Shown: piece by piece, positions 1 through 10,300 of the stretch
Layout: each line of letters begins with the position of its first letter
How positions within the stretch are numbered: the stretch's first letter is position 1
Assembly: GCF_014873755.1 (NCBI RefSeq)
Contig: NZ_JADBEG010000001.1
Coordinates: 3,660,501-3,724,500 of the forward strand
Length of the DNA: 64,000 nucleotides
Source: Amycolatopsis lexingtonensis
GTDB taxonomy: Bacteria; Actinomycetota; Actinomycetes; Mycobacteriales; Pseudonocardiaceae
Direction: 5' to 3'
Position numbers and translations under genes: made by a program
The notes under the pieces: generated by a model
Database searches by the model: none
What the model saw: the letters and a program-made list of their open reading frames with translations, nothing else
Told to the model about the DNA's origin: nothing

Positions 1-2
1 AG

Positions 3-3000
3 TACATGACCGACCAGCACGGGACCTACTTGCGGCACCTGCAGGAGGCGGTGGCGGCGCCGAAGAACTTCAACATCGCGCTCGCCGGCCGGTACGGCAC
101 CGGCAAGTCGAGCGTGCTGGACCGGTTCGCGGCGCTGAACAAGAAGACCACGATGCGCATCGCGATCTCCACACTCGGACCCGACATCGACGATAAGAGC
201 AAGGACATCACCAACCGCATCCAGAAGGAGCTGGTCAAGCAGCTGCTCTACCAGGCTGTGCCGCGGCAGTCCCGCTTCTCGCGGTTCAACCGCATCGTCG
301 CCCTGTCCCGGACGCGCGCAGCGGTGGAAACCGCCGCGGCGGTGGCGGTCGCCGGTGCGATCCTGGCATCGCTCGGCTGGCTGCCGAACGTCATCTGGAC
401 CGGGCCGGGCAACCCGGGAGCGGTCCGCGCGCTGGCCTGGGCCGGTTTCGCGATGCTCGTCATCGTGGTGCTCACCACCCTGAGACTGGTCATCTACGGA
501 CGCTTCCTCATCTCCGACGTCTCCGCCGCCGGTGCCACGGTGAAGCTCACAAAAGACTCGTCGACCTATTTCGACGAGTACCTCGAAGAGATCGTCTACT
601 TCTTCGACCAGCGGAAGACCGAGGTGGTCATCTTCGAGGACCTCGACCGTTTCGACGACCCGCACATCTTCGAAGCAGTCCGAGAGCTGAACACCCTTCT
701 CAACCAGACGCCGAAGCGCGTCAAGAAGAAACCGCTCCGGTTCGTCTACGCCGTGAAGGACAGCTTGTTCGAGCGGCTGGGTAGCGAGGCAGGCGCGCCG
801 CCGGAAGACGCCACCGCGGACGAGACCGTTCGCGCCAACCGCACCAAGTTCTTCGACGTCGTCATCCCGGTCGTCCCGTTCATTTCCCACCACAACGCCC
901 GCGAGCTCCTCGCCCGCCTGATCGCCGACGGCGGGTTCACGGGAATCGACCGCCAGCTCGTCACACTCGTTGCCCAATACGCCACCGACATGCGGCTGCT
1001 GAAGAACATCTGCAACGAGTTCGCCGTGTTCGCCGAACGGCTGCTGCTGAACGGGAAGACGGCTCCCGGGCTACGACCGAGCGTCCTGTTCGCACTAGTG
1101 GTATACAAGAACTTCCACCTCAAGGACTTCGAGGACATCGCTGGCCGCCGTAGCGACCTGGATGCCTTGCAAAGCCGGCGCCGCGAGCTGGTCCGTGCGA
1201 CCATCGAAGACTGCGAGCGGCGACGGCGCGAGATCGTCGACGGGGTCCGGCGATTCGACACCAGGCAGGCGTTGGCGAGAAAGCTGGGCGACCGCCTCGT
1301 TGCCGCCGCGCAGCTGTTCAAGGACACTTCGGGACACAGTGGATACCGGCATGTCTTGTTCAACGCCGGTGCTCGGTGGAATTCCGAGGAGGAAACCCGG
1401 AAGTCGGAGTTCTGGGCCGCCGTGTGCGAGTCGGACCAACTGGCATTGGCAGCCTCGAACGACCCGAAGAACGTTCAGACCGGCCTGCCCTGGCGGCTGA
1501 CACGTGCTCACATCGATGCGCTGTTCCCCGAAGCAGCCGACGCCGACCGATGGGCGGAGTTCGACCGGAAGCGGCAACAAGAGGAGATCACCAAGATCGA
1601 CTCGGACATCGCGTTCCTGCGCGGGGCAGACTTCAAGGATCTGGCCGGCCGGACCCGGTTCATGACGCCCGCGGCCGACGAGGAAGCGTTCGGCGATTTC
1701 ATCGAGCGGAAGTTGCGATCTGAGCTGGCCGTCCAGCTCGTCAAGCAAGGCTACCTGGACCGGAACTTCGCACTCTACGCGGCGCAGTTCTACGGCGACT
1801 TTACTGGCGTCGACGTCGCCAACTTCATCGTGCAGACCGTGCAAACCAACGCGATGGACGTCGACCACCCGTTCAGCGGGCCGGCCGCCATCGCCAATCT
1901 CCTCGAAGAAGCCCCGGACTACTTTCCCGACACGATCAGCGCCTACCACCCGGCCGTGCTGGACTACCTTCTCGAGCGAGACGACGCGCGCGCAAGGAGG
2001 ATCGTCGGCACGATCGTGGCTGACTTCGGCGATGAAGCCCGGAAGTTCGTCAGCGTCTACTTCAACTCGGGCACATGGCGGGTGAAATTCGTGATGTGGT
2101 TGACGGCGCGACCTTGGCGAGATGTCTTCACCTACCTGACACAGGCCGCGGACATCCCGAGCGACGTCACGCCGGAACTTGTCGGCGCCGCGCTGCAGGC
2201 GGCTACCGAGCCCAGGAACTACCAGCTCGGCCCCGAAATTCGGGACTTCATCGTCGAGCACTTCCGCACGATGCCGGTCTTCACATCCCGTATGCTGGTC
2301 AAGAGCGCGAGCAAGATCGTCGGGCTGCTGAAACACATCGGAGTCATCCTCCCCGAACTCGACGGGGTGGACGCGGTCATGCGGGGTTGCCTGGTCGAGG
2401 AACACTTGTACCGGCTGACCGCGGACAACCTGCGGAAGGCACTCGGCGGCGCGGGCGACATCAGCCTCGACCGTGTGCGGCAGAACGCCGACGTCCACGA
2501 GTTCTGCCTGAACTCCCCGGCTGAGTACCTGGCCGCCGTGGCGAGCGACACAGACCGCACTCCCCACACGGTCGTCTCCGAGACAACCTTGGTCGAAACG
2601 CTCACAAAGATCGCCGAAAGCTGGACCGAGACCCACGCCCGTGAACTCATCGCGAAGGCCGCGCCCAGCTGCCGGGTGGCACAGCTGGATTCGGCGCCGG
2701 TCGTGTGGTGGCCCCTCCTTGCCGACAACCACTTATTCCGGGCCACCGCCGGGAACGTCCTGGCTTACCTCGACACTGTCGGTTCCTTCGGGCAATCGCT
2801 GGCGGACTTGATCGTCGAGGCAGGGAGCATCGACGCCCCGCACGCCGACGCCGACGTCGGCACGCGTGTCGCCGTTGTGGTGCTCAACGCCGCTGCCGTG
2901 ATCCCCGACGCGCGGCGGAGGGTCTCGCTGGTGTGCGGTCTCCCCCTCGACCTCCCGCTGCCCGTGGCGGAGCTGACTCCTGAGGCCGGCGACCTCTTGG

Positions 3001-3584
3001 CCCTCCTGCTCAAGCACGGCTTGGTGGCGGATTCCCTCGAGACCTTCTGGCACTTCCGTGGCTGCGGCTGGAGCGCGTTCGAACGTGCGATCCCGCAGTC
3101 GAAGGGCTTCGTGGACTTCATGACTCCTGACCTGATCGACGGCTTCACCGGAGCCGTCCTCGGAGCGCGGCACCTGCCCGAGCAGATCCGGGACAAGATC
3201 ATCAACAATCTCCGGGAGTACGCCAGCGACGGTGACGCCACGACGTTCGACGCCGCTGCCCGGTACGTCATTGATCAAGGACGCGGCCTCCCGCCGATCG
3301 AGACGTCCCGGGTCGCGGCAGCGACCCGGGACGCCAACCTGACGATGCAGTTGTTGAGCGTCGGCACGCTGTCGCCCGAGGAAATCGTCTCGTCACTGAA
3401 CTCGCTAGGCGCGCCCTACGACAATCTGGGGGCCAGAAGCGAAGGGAAGTTCGACGTGCCTTTCGAGGCCGAGCACCGGAAGGCGTTCGAGAAGACCCTC
3501 GCGCGGCTGAAGCGGGCCAGAGTGATCGCCGACTACAAAAAGCCGCGGATGAGAGACGTGTTCACGGTGTCACTGGGAAGTTGA
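3..3584 (+). CDS. YobI-like membrane P-loop NTPase, 5' partial
   Basis: The protein is a large P-loop NTPase of the YobI/KAP-like group. Counting from the ATG at 6, the Walker A is GRYGTGKSS near residue 28 and the Walker B is VVIFEDLDRF near residue 210. Two hydrophobic segments at about residues 108-130 and 142-165 lie between them, so the ATPase domain is probably tethered to the membrane, as in KAP and YobI proteins. The remaining roughly 900 residues are helical and I recognise no effector domain in them. Family members usually carry another 15-20 residues before the Walker A, and the frame is open to the window edge, so the true start probably lies outside. YobI-type NTPases are widely thought to act in conflict or stress systems; the role here is inferred. 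Confidence 0.8.
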   Translation, partial: YMTDQHGTYLRHLQEAVAAPKNFNIALAGRYGTGKSSVLDRFAALNKKTTMRIAISTLGPDIDDKSKDITNRIQKELVKQLLYQAVPRQSRFSRFNRIVALSRTRAAVETAAAVAVAGAILASLGWLPNVIWTGPGNPGAVRALAWAGFAMLVIVVLTTLRLVIYGRFLISDVSAAGATVKLTKDSSTYFDEYLEEIVYFFDQRKTEVVIFEDLDRFDDPHIFEAVRELNTLLNQTPKRVKKKPLRFVYAVKDSLFERLGSEAGAPPEDATADETVRANRTKFFDVVIPVVPFISHHNARELLARLIADGGFTGIDRQLVTLVAQYATDMRLLKNICNEFAVFAERLLLNGKTAPGLRPSVLFALVVYKNFHLKDFEDIAGRRSDLDALQSRRRELVRATIEDCERRRREIVDGVRRFDTRQALARKLGDRLVAAAQLFKDTSGHSGYRHVLFNAGARWNSEEETRKSEFWAAVCESDQLALAASNDPKNVQTGLPWRLTRAHIDALFPEAADADRWAEFDRKRQQEEITKIDSDIAFLRGADFKDLAGRTRFMTPAADEEAFGDFIERKLRSELAVQLVKQGYLDRNFALYAAQFYGDFTGVDVANFIVQTVQTNAMDVDHPFSGPAAIANLLEEAPDYFPDTISAYHPAVLDYLLERDDARARRIVGTIVADFGDEARKFVSVYFNSGTWRVKFVMWLTARPWRDVFTYLTQAADIPSDVTPELVGAALQAATEPRNYQLGPEIRDFIVEHFRTMPVFTSRMLVKSASKIVGLLKHIGVILPELDGVDAVMRGCLVEEHLYRLTADNLRKALGGAGDISLDRVRQNADVHEFCLNSPAEYLAAVASDTDRTPHTVVSETTLVETLTKIAESWTETHARELIAKAAPSCRVAQLDSAPVVWWPLLADNHLFRATAGNVLAYLDTVGSFGQSLADLIVEAGSIDAPHADADVGTRVAVVVLNAAAVIPDARRRVSLVCGLPLDLPLPVAELTPEAGDLLALLLKHGLVADSLETFWHFRGCGWSAFERAIPQSKGFVDFMTPDLIDGFTGAVLGARHLPEQIRDKIINNLREYASDGDATTFDAAARYVIDQGRGLPPIETSRVAAATRDANLTMQLLSVGTLSPEEIVSSLNSLGAPYDNLGARSEGKFDVPFEAEHRKAFEKTLARLKRARVIADYKKPRMRDVFTVSLGS

Positions 3585-4127
3585 GCACGCGAGTGTTACA
3601 GCGCTCCCTCTTCGACCTCGCCTTCCGGCCCCGACAGCCGGGGTTCCGGCGGCTTTCGATAAGGCCACCGGTGTAGTAGTGCAGCACCACTTTCTCGGAA
3701 CGAGCGCGTGACGGACGAGTTCGGGACTACCGAGGGCCGGGGAGCCGGGGCCGACGGTCGAGACGCGCAGCAGCCGCGCGGGACCGGCTGAGGCACCAGG
3801 ACCGGTTCGGGTTCATGGACGTACCGCGGGCTTCGGGTTTCTGACTCGCGACCTTCCCCGCACGGAACCCACACAGTGCTCGCCCCGGTGGTCGTCATGC
3901 GCCTGGCCGGTGCGACGGTCCGGGTATATCACTGAAGCAGCGCAGTGGACATTTACAGAGGTGAGGTATGAGCGCACACCAGCAGTACCGAACCCGGAAT
4001 GTTCACACGGGGCTCATACCCAGTACAGGCTGTCTAGCAGCCCGCCCTAGCACAAGATCGAGTTCGTCGAAGTACCGTATGCCCCCGATAAGGTCGGATG
4101 GTCAGATCCGGCGAGAGGGGATTGGGT
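3585..4127. other. intergenic stretch without a convincing gene
   Basis: About 540 bases separate the NTPase from the next gene. Open frames exist on both strands, but their composition is proline/arginine-rich and they match no family I know. An ATG at 3968 has a good ribosome binding site (GAGGTGAGGT) just before it, but its frame runs deep into the next gene with poor codon use, so at most a short leader peptide could be made here. Confidence 0.4.
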
Positions 4128-5039
4128 ATGGCGGAGCTGCGCGAGCGCCTGAGAAACGGCCGCTTCCGCGAGCACTCAATGGGTCTCTTCGGGGTACTCG
4201 TCGACGAAGGGCTGTGCTCGGCCGCCGAAGCTCGTCGGGCTCGCTGGAGCGCCCATCGAGCCGAGTACGGGTCTCAATACCTCATCCTGTCGAGCGTGAT
4301 CCTCGCCTCGTTCGCGTACCGACTGGTCGAGCCGCTCCCGCCCGAAGGCCGATCGGCGACTATGCCGTTCGTGATGGGGCCCAGCGTGCTGCTCGTCGTG
4401 TACGTATTCGCCGGTGCGTGGGGAGCCCGGTTCGCGGGCAGCCGGATCCATCGTCAGGTCGCGAAGCTGCTGGACGAGCTGGGTGATGTGGACGCACTGG
4501 CGTCCGGCAGGTCCCGCTGTCGCCTGGGCAATCCGGCGCGTCTCGAGCAGATGCGGATCCGAACGCTTCGTGCACTTCTCCGCCGAGCGGCTGTGACCGT
4601 TCCCAGGGAGTTGCTGCTCCTCAGCGGCCGTGGCCATCAATCAGGTGACCTCGTAACGACCGACAAGGTGATGAACGTTTTCCTCGACGCGCTGATAGCT
4701 GTGCCGAGGCCGGAATCTGTGGCTGAGCGGAAGGAGTTCCGCGGATTCCTGGCAACCCTTTCCGTTGCAGTCATGGAAGCTGACCCGTACTCGCGTCTGG
4801 AGCGCGCGGTCCGGGCGGTGCCGGCCGCTTGCTCGGCTCGATCCGCGCCGCTGAAGACGTGGAGGTGGCAGCTGAGTTCGCTTTCCATCCCGGTGCTGCT
4901 GTCGATCATCGCTGTCCCGGTTGCGGGCTTCCTGATCATCAAGTTCGCCGGATCTTCTACGCCGACCGGCCTGGTCGTCGCGGCTGTCGCCACGGCGTTC
5001 CAAGCCGCGATGCGGTACCTCAAGAACCACAGGGACTGA
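4128..5039 (+). CDS. hypothetical membrane protein
   Basis: This is a 303-residue protein of unknown function. Two hydrophobic segments lie near residues 45-62 and 80-98, followed by a long basic cytoplasmic-looking region and a hydrophobic C-terminal hairpin at about residues 245-295 ending in a basic tail. The ATG at 4128 is chosen over 4098 because GAGAGGGG sits seven bases upstream of it. It follows the YobI-like NTPase on the same strand, but the gap of more than 500 bases argues against one tight operon. I do not recognise a family. Confidence 0.7.
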   Translation: MAELRERLRNGRFREHSMGLFGVLVDEGLCSAAEARRARWSAHRAEYGSQYLILSSVILASFAYRLVEPLPPEGRSATMPFVMGPSVLLVVYVFAGAWGARFAGSRIHRQVAKLLDELGDVDALASGRSRCRLGNPARLEQMRIRTLRALLRRAAVTVPRELLLLSGRGHQSGDLVTTDKVMNVFLDALIAVPRPESVAERKEFRGFLATLSVAVMEADPYSRLERAVRAVPAACSARSAPLKTWRWQLSSLSIPVLLSIIAVPVAGFLIIKFAGSSTPTGLVVAAVATAFQAAMRYLKNHRD

Positions 5040-5189
5040 CCTCGGTGCTTAGTCGGGTTGAAAGAGAGGCTCTTTCCGGTCGCCCGTCGACCTGGTTTCG
5101 CCAGCGAAGGTTGCGCGGGACTGTCTCAGGATCGGTGTTTCGGGCCCGACACGCCAGGCTGAGGTCCGGCGGGATGGGCACTGTGAGTG

Positions 5190-5345
5190 ATGCCATCGGA
5201 GCTTGTGAGTCCACGCAAGCGTGAGTCCAAGTCGGCGCGGGAGCTGTCGCCGGAGCAGGCCGCCGCGGCGGCGATGGTGGCCGAAGCGAAAGCCCGCGGG
5301 CTGGCGCTGACCGGGCCGACGAGTTGCTGAATCTCGCTACTCCGT
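5190..5345 (+). pseudogene. IS256-type transposase, N-terminal fragment
   Basis: The frame from the ATG at 5190 reads a lysine/arginine-rich start, then SPEQAAAAAMVAEAKARGLA and LTGP. This resembles the extreme N-terminus of IS256/Mutator-family transposases. The frame hits a stop at once, while a shifted frame continues with ADELLNLATPSS, so the fragment is frameshifted as well as truncated. No DDE catalytic region follows; the zinc-ribbon gene starts 150 bases later. A separate IS256 C-terminal scrap lies at 59.4 kb, and there is no evidence that the two came from one element. Confidence 0.5.
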
Positions 5346-5497
5346 CCTCGGGTCTCCCGTCGCCCGTTTGCCACCCGCCGTTACTCACCGAGACCGGATC
5401 GCGATCAACTCGGCCCACCTGGCGAATCGCGCGATTCTGTAACGCGGCACAGCCGGCTGGACGACTCCTGGGTGGGGTCGGACCGGAAAGGAATTCC

Positions 5498-7228
5498 ATG
5501 GCTGTCGGTGTCGAGGCCGAGCGGAGCCGGCATTGCCGTCGCTGCCGGTCCGTCAATCAAGCCGGTGACAAATACTGCCAGCGTTGCGGCGCTTCCCTGG
5601 CGAAACGGGACATCACCACGCGCTACCTCTGCGCGGCGGCGCAGCTCAGCGAGAAATTCGCCGACACGGCGATCAGGGAATTCCTTGTCGAGCCTTGTCG
5701 CGCCCTTCCCCAGACGCCCGGTGTGGACACCACCGCCGTGCTGCGCGAAGCCGTGGCCGCCCGTGCGCGGCGGCGCATCCGCGACGGCGCGCTGCTGGTT
5801 CTGCAACTGGTGCTGCTGGTCCTCAATCCGGTGGTGTTCTTATCGTGGCTGGTGGTCGCCGTGGGGCTGACCGTCGCCATCGGCCGGCGGGAGCTCGGCA
5901 AGCGGGGCGGCCTGCTCGCGGCCGTAGTTGCCCTCTTCGTCGTCGTGCCGCTCGCCGCGATCGGCGTTTTCGGCGTCGGCCTGGCGGCGATGTTCAGCTC
6001 GGAAGGCGGCTCGTCGGTCGCGGCCGTCGGCGCCGAGGTGGGCGTGGCCGCCTTCGTCTTCCCGGTCGTTGTGGTGCTGCTGATCATCGGCGTGCTGACC
6101 TTCGACGAGTTCTCCGTGCACTTCCTGGTCTTCGACCGGTTCCGCGAGAACACCTTCGTCCCCAACCGGGTCATGAGCAGCGACGAACGGGAGCGGCGGC
6201 TGCGCGGGCTCGGGCAGGATCAGTTCGCCGGGCCGCTGGGCGACATCGCGCGCGTGGAACAGGAGCTGGCCCGGCACCCCGGCAAGGTCGACGTCGTCGT
6301 GCACCGCGGGTTCTCGCCGTTCGTCGGGGCTGGGATCCCACTGCACCAGCAAGTGATCACACTGCCGCTGGAACCCGCCGACGACGCCGAACCCACCACC
6401 ATCAGCGTCCTGGAACTGCAGGACCAGGTGAGCGAGGCGATGGCGCGGCTCCGCGGAACGTCGTCGCTGGGCCCCGGCCGTCGCCTCGAAGACCTGACGC
6501 TGCGAGAACAGGTCCTCATCCCAGCGGACCGGCTCGTGGCCGATCCGGATGCGGTGCCCGGCGTGCTGCCCGGCCTGCACGAGCGGCCGGCCGTGCAGCT
6601 CGACCCGGACGTGGCCCGCGACCTCGCCGACGCCTCGGTCGAGTGGGCGCGGTACTACCGGTGCTACCGCATCGAATCCTGGGACCGCGACCTGGCGACG
6701 TCGTGCTACCTCCACGTCGGCACGAACCAGCGCATGCTTTTCCTCGAATGGCAGTTCCTCGCCCTGCTGCCAATCGACCCGCGGTACCGGACGATCGACC
6801 AGCACCGCGCACCAGTCCTCGGCCCGCTTCGCGACACTTTCGCCGAGCTGTGCCTGCTGCCGGCGACGATCCTCCAGCGCGCCACGAGGGTGTTCCGCTC
6901 GTTCAAGGCCATCCCGCAGCGGCCCGGCGAGATCGCGCCAGCCAAGTACGGGGCCGACCGGAGCCTGCGGGAACTGGCCCAAGCCGACCGCGTGCAGAGC
7001 TACTTCCAGGACGTCGACGTGGAACGGTACGTGCGCATCCTCGACGCGACGCTGTTCCGCGCGGTCGGCGCCTACCTCCAGGAACGCGGCTACTCCGTCG
7101 TCGAGTTCACCAAGCTGGCCGATCCGGTCCACAACACCTACGACCTGCGGGGCAGCACTCTCGTCGACTCGGCCGTCGGCACTCACAGCAGCGCGGGCGG
7201 CCGCGCCAAGACCACGAAGGAGAAGTGA
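5498..7228 (+). CDS. zinc-ribbon multi-pass membrane protein
   Basis: The 576-residue product starts with a zinc ribbon of the CxxC...CxxC type (CRRC and CQRC, about residues 12-29). Three hydrophobic segments follow at about residues 88-112, 125-150 and 165-195, and then a long soluble region of unknown fold. The ATG at 5498 has GGAAAGGA directly upstream; the longer open frame from 5324 reads through the IS256 relic and is rejected. The last 35 residues contain DLRGSTLVDSAVGTHS, which is echoed at the N-terminus of the next gene. Only one base separates this stop from the next ATG, so the pair is almost certainly co-translated. The function is unknown; a membrane sensor with a cognate small partner is an inference. 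Confidence 0.8.
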   Translation: MAVGVEAERSRHCRRCRSVNQAGDKYCQRCGASLAKRDITTRYLCAAAQLSEKFADTAIREFLVEPCRALPQTPGVDTTAVLREAVAARARRRIRDGALLVLQLVLLVLNPVVFLSWLVVAVGLTVAIGRRELGKRGGLLAAVVALFVVVPLAAIGVFGVGLAAMFSSEGGSSVAAVGAEVGVAAFVFPVVVVLLIIGVLTFDEFSVHFLVFDRFRENTFVPNRVMSSDERERRLRGLGQDQFAGPLGDIARVEQELARHPGKVDVVVHRGFSPFVGAGIPLHQQVITLPLEPADDAEPTTISVLELQDQVSEAMARLRGTSSLGPGRRLEDLTLREQVLIPADRLVADPDAVPGVLPGLHERPAVQLDPDVARDLADASVEWARYYRCYRIESWDRDLATSCYLHVGTNQRMLFLEWQFLALLPIDPRYRTIDQHRAPVLGPLRDTFAELCLLPATILQRATRVFRSFKAIPQRPGEIAPAKYGADRSLRELAQADRVQSYFQDVDVERYVRILDATLFRAVGAYLQERGYSVVEFTKLADPVHNTYDLRGSTLVDSAVGTHSSAGGRAKTTKEK

Positions 7229-7229
7229 G

Positions 7230-7562
7230 ATGGGTGACCAGTTCGACCTGCGCGGCGCGCACGTCAGCGGCAGCGCCGTCGGCTCGCACTCGCGCGTCTA
7301 CCACCAGTCCGGGCCGGAGCTGTCGGTAGCGGATCTGTTGGCCGCCCTCGCCGCAGCACGGCCGGACATCGTCGCCGCCGCAACCGAAGCCGACCGCGAC
7401 GAGGTGCGGGCCGAAGTCGGCAAGATCGAAGCGGAACTCCGGCGGGACACCCCGCGCGGCACGGTCGTCGCAAACCGCTGGCAGACCATCACGACCGTCG
7501 TCGGGGCCATCAGCGAGCCGCTGACGAAGATCACCGAGCTCATCGCCAAGCTCTTCGGCTGA
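7230..7562 (+). CDS. small protein sharing a motif with the upstream membrane protein
   Basis: A 110-residue protein that begins FDLRGAHVSGSAVGSHS, closely matching the DLRG...SAVGTHS segment near the C-terminus of the preceding gene. The rest is a helical acidic/basic region (residues 30-75) and a short amphipathic C-terminus. The ATG at 7230 begins one base after the upstream TGA, and AAGGAGAAG within the upstream gene supplies the ribosome binding site. DLRGA-like segments occur at the edges of several actinobacterial conflict and STAND proteins; that link is recollection, not shown here. Function unknown. Confidence 0.75.
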   Translation: MGDQFDLRGAHVSGSAVGSHSRVYHQSGPELSVADLLAALAAARPDIVAAATEADRDEVRAEVGKIEAELRRDTPRGTVVANRWQTITTVVGAISEPLTKITELIAKLFG

Positions 7563-7594
7563 CAGCATTAGTGCGGCACGTCAGTACGGAACCG

Positions 7595-8314
7595 TCAGCG
7601 CGGCTTGGAGTTGCCGGCCGGGCCACCCGTGTGGGTGAGCCGACCGGCGTGGCAGTCCTCCGGCGCGAAGCCCTGCTGGTCGCACCAGGCGTTGGCCAGG
7701 TCGGCACTGGCGAAGGTTTCCGCCTTCAGGGTGACGAAGAAACCCTTGCGGGAGAAGTTGTTGTAGTCGCCGGAGTCTACCATCACGGCGTCGGGATAGT
7801 TTCCCTGCAACCGCCGGAAGTCTTCTATGATCGCGGGGTAGTCGTAGGTCACGCCGTGGACCACCAGGCCGACGCTCTTCGACGACAGCTGCGGAACCCA
7901 GCTGCCGACCAGCCGTTCCGCGACGTCGTGGTCGTGCGCGATCTGGCGCCGCACGTCGGCCTCGGTGACCGTGGTGCTCGGGGTGACCGACGGCGTCGTC
8001 GTCCAGATCGAGTCCGTGGTCGTCGTCGGCGGCGGCGCCCATTCCTGCGTGGGAGTGACGATCGGCTCGGGTGCCTGCTGCCCCGCGGGCGCGGCCGTCT
8101 CCTTCGAGCGGGAGACCGCGAAGACCACGGCCGCCGCGGTGATCAGCGCGACCACCGCTCCCCCAGCCACCAACGGGGTCATCACATTCCGCGACGGCGG
8201 TGCGGTGGAGGGCCCGGGCAACACCGGGGAAAGGGGATCGACCGGTGTCCCGCAGGTTCCGCAGAACCGCGCCTCGGGGCTGAGTTCTCGTTCGCACGCC
8301 TTGCAGGAGCTCAT
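7595..8314 (-). CDS. zinc-ribbon protein with one transmembrane helix
   Basis: The 239-residue protein has an N-terminal zinc ribbon (CKAC and CGTCG, residues 4-23), one membrane helix at about residues 45-67, a Thr/Pro-rich linker (about 75-115), and an extracytoplasmic domain of about 115 residues with two cysteines near its end (AWCDQQGF, EDCHAG) that may form a disulphide. Proteins of this layout are common and uncharacterised in actinomycetes. The gene converges on the zinc-ribbon/small-protein pair, with a gap of about 30 bases. That both neighbours carry similar zinc ribbons may mean they belong to one membrane sensing unit, but this is inference. Confidence 0.75.
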   Translation of the reverse strand: MSSCKACERELSPEARFCGTCGTPVDPLSPVLPGPSTAPPSRNVMTPLVAGGAVVALITAAAVVFAVSRSKETAAPAGQQAPEPIVTPTQEWAPPPTTTTDSIWTTTPSVTPSTTVTEADVRRQIAHDHDVAERLVGSWVPQLSSKSVGLVVHGVTYDYPAIIEDFRRLQGNYPDAVMVDSGDYNNFSRKGFFVTLKAETFASADLANAWCDQQGFAPEDCHAGRLTHTGGPAGNSKPR

Positions 8315-8497
8315 AGCCTTAAGTCCTCGTCGCGCCGCGGCTTGTTACAGCCGGAACGCACCGACCGCGCAAGCGTCACGATCCCGGAATACCAGCACGA
8401 GAAGATCTTCACATCATTTCTGCCCGAATTCGGCGGACCAGATTCCCGGAAAAGCGCGGCTTCGCGGACACGCGGGTGCGAAGGCTGGCACAGATCA

Positions 8498-8917
<420 letters not shown>

Positions 8918-8962
8918 TCATGCCCTGCCCGTCGAACTTGCCCGCCGCCGCAGGTCAGATAC

Positions 8963-10300
8963 GTGGGCCGGCTTCTGGAACCCCACACCCTCGTTCGGTA
9001 CTACTCCCTCTACTGGGTGCTCGCCGACCTCGCAGGGCGGCGGGATTGGGATACCAGCATGTGCCAGACGGTTCTCCGACGGTCGGAAGTTGCATTTGCC
9101 CTGGTTTCCCGCGGCATGAAGATCGCCGCGCATGGAGTCGACCGTGTGGAAGCCATGCTCATCCGAGGACAGACCGAGGAGGTCGCCGAAGTCGGCCGCG
9201 CCTCCTACTCACCCCGTCCGTGGGGTTTCTGGTCGCGGTACAACGGACCCAGCGCCGTCTTGAGCACGGTCACCGTGGACAGCGGCGCCCTGCGACCCAG
9301 CAGAACCCGAAGCGCTCGGCGGAGCAGTCCGCGCCCGAGCCGAACAACCGGACGAGCGCCTCGTCTCCCCCGTCGTCTTCCTCACCGACACAGCCCGATG
9401 CCAGCCCCGCGAGGACACCACCGACTCGCCGCGGATGACGTTCATCGCCGAGGACGACGCCGTCTTGACCGATGAGGTGCTCGCGCGCCGGTTCAACGCC
9501 GACCTGCTCCGGCTGCTCAGTCACGTTCAGGAGCGGACGATGACCACCGGGTCCTCGGCCTTGTGCTCGGGCACCGGCACCACCGCAGCCGCCACGCCGC
9601 CCGACGACCGGTGGGGCGTGTGGCTGGAGTCGGTGGAACGCAGCCTGGGGCCACACCTCACCGGACTGCTGTTTCCCGGTGTACTCGCCGCCCCTGGCCT
9701 GGGGAGCACCGGCTGGTCCGTCGATACCGACGTCGACGACACCGAGCTGGCGGATGGCAAGAGCGACGACGCGGTCGAAGACCTGACCGAAACCGCCTCA
9801 GCCGGCTCGGTGCGGACCGCCCCCGACATTCCCACGTCACAGCGGACTCAGTACCGGTCCTGGGCCCGCCGCTGGACACGCGCCGCGACCGCCGCACCGC
9901 GTCCACCGCTCGAGCTGCGAATGCTCGTCACTCGCACCTACCTGGTGCTGCTCGCCGCCGCGGTATGGGGTACCGACGAGACGTGGCGCTTCCGACCTCG
10001 GCGACATGACGCGCGCCCTAGTGCCGGATGCGGCCGAGCAAGAGGATGTACCTGGTCAAGCTCTGGACTTCGTCAGCTCGCTGACTGCAGTCTCTCTCGC
10101 TCTGCTGCTGCAGGACGCCAGCCTCCACGGCGGCGGAGAACACGACATCATCGCCAAAGCAGCCTGGACAGACGCCGCCGAACTCGCGGCCTACGTCAGC
10201 CTGGAACTCGCCCAAGAATACCTCCACGTTCCCGACAAGCCATACGCCCGCGTGCCCACCTGGACCGGCGGACTTTCGCGGCGGACCGCGGCGATTCAAG
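8963..10300 (+). pseudogene. decayed gene of unknown function spread over three frames
   Basis: Protein-like sequence passes through all three forward frames. One frame from about 8963 to 9300 includes LVRYYSLYWVLADLAGRRDW and WGFWSRYNGPSAVL. A second from about 9300 to 9990 includes RLVSPVVFLTDTARC and LVTRTYLVLLAAAVWG. A third from about 10006 to 10300 includes VSLALLLQDASLHGGG. Each segment has actinomycete-like codon use and fairly ordinary composition, while none has a plausible complete gene. The simplest reading is one long gene broken by at least two frameshifts. I do not recognise the family. It converges on the caspase-EccC gene, whose stop lies at 10296. Confidence 0.45.

Noticed and set aside
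1095..2732. A 545-codon minus-strand frame opposite the YobI-like gene
   Set aside because: Composition (Asp/Val/Arg/Gly-rich) and lack of domains mark it as a shadow.
3968..4486. A 172-codon frame with a good ribosome binding site
   Set aside because: Two-thirds of it overlaps the membrane-protein gene at 4128 in another frame, and its codon use is not biased to G/C at third positions.
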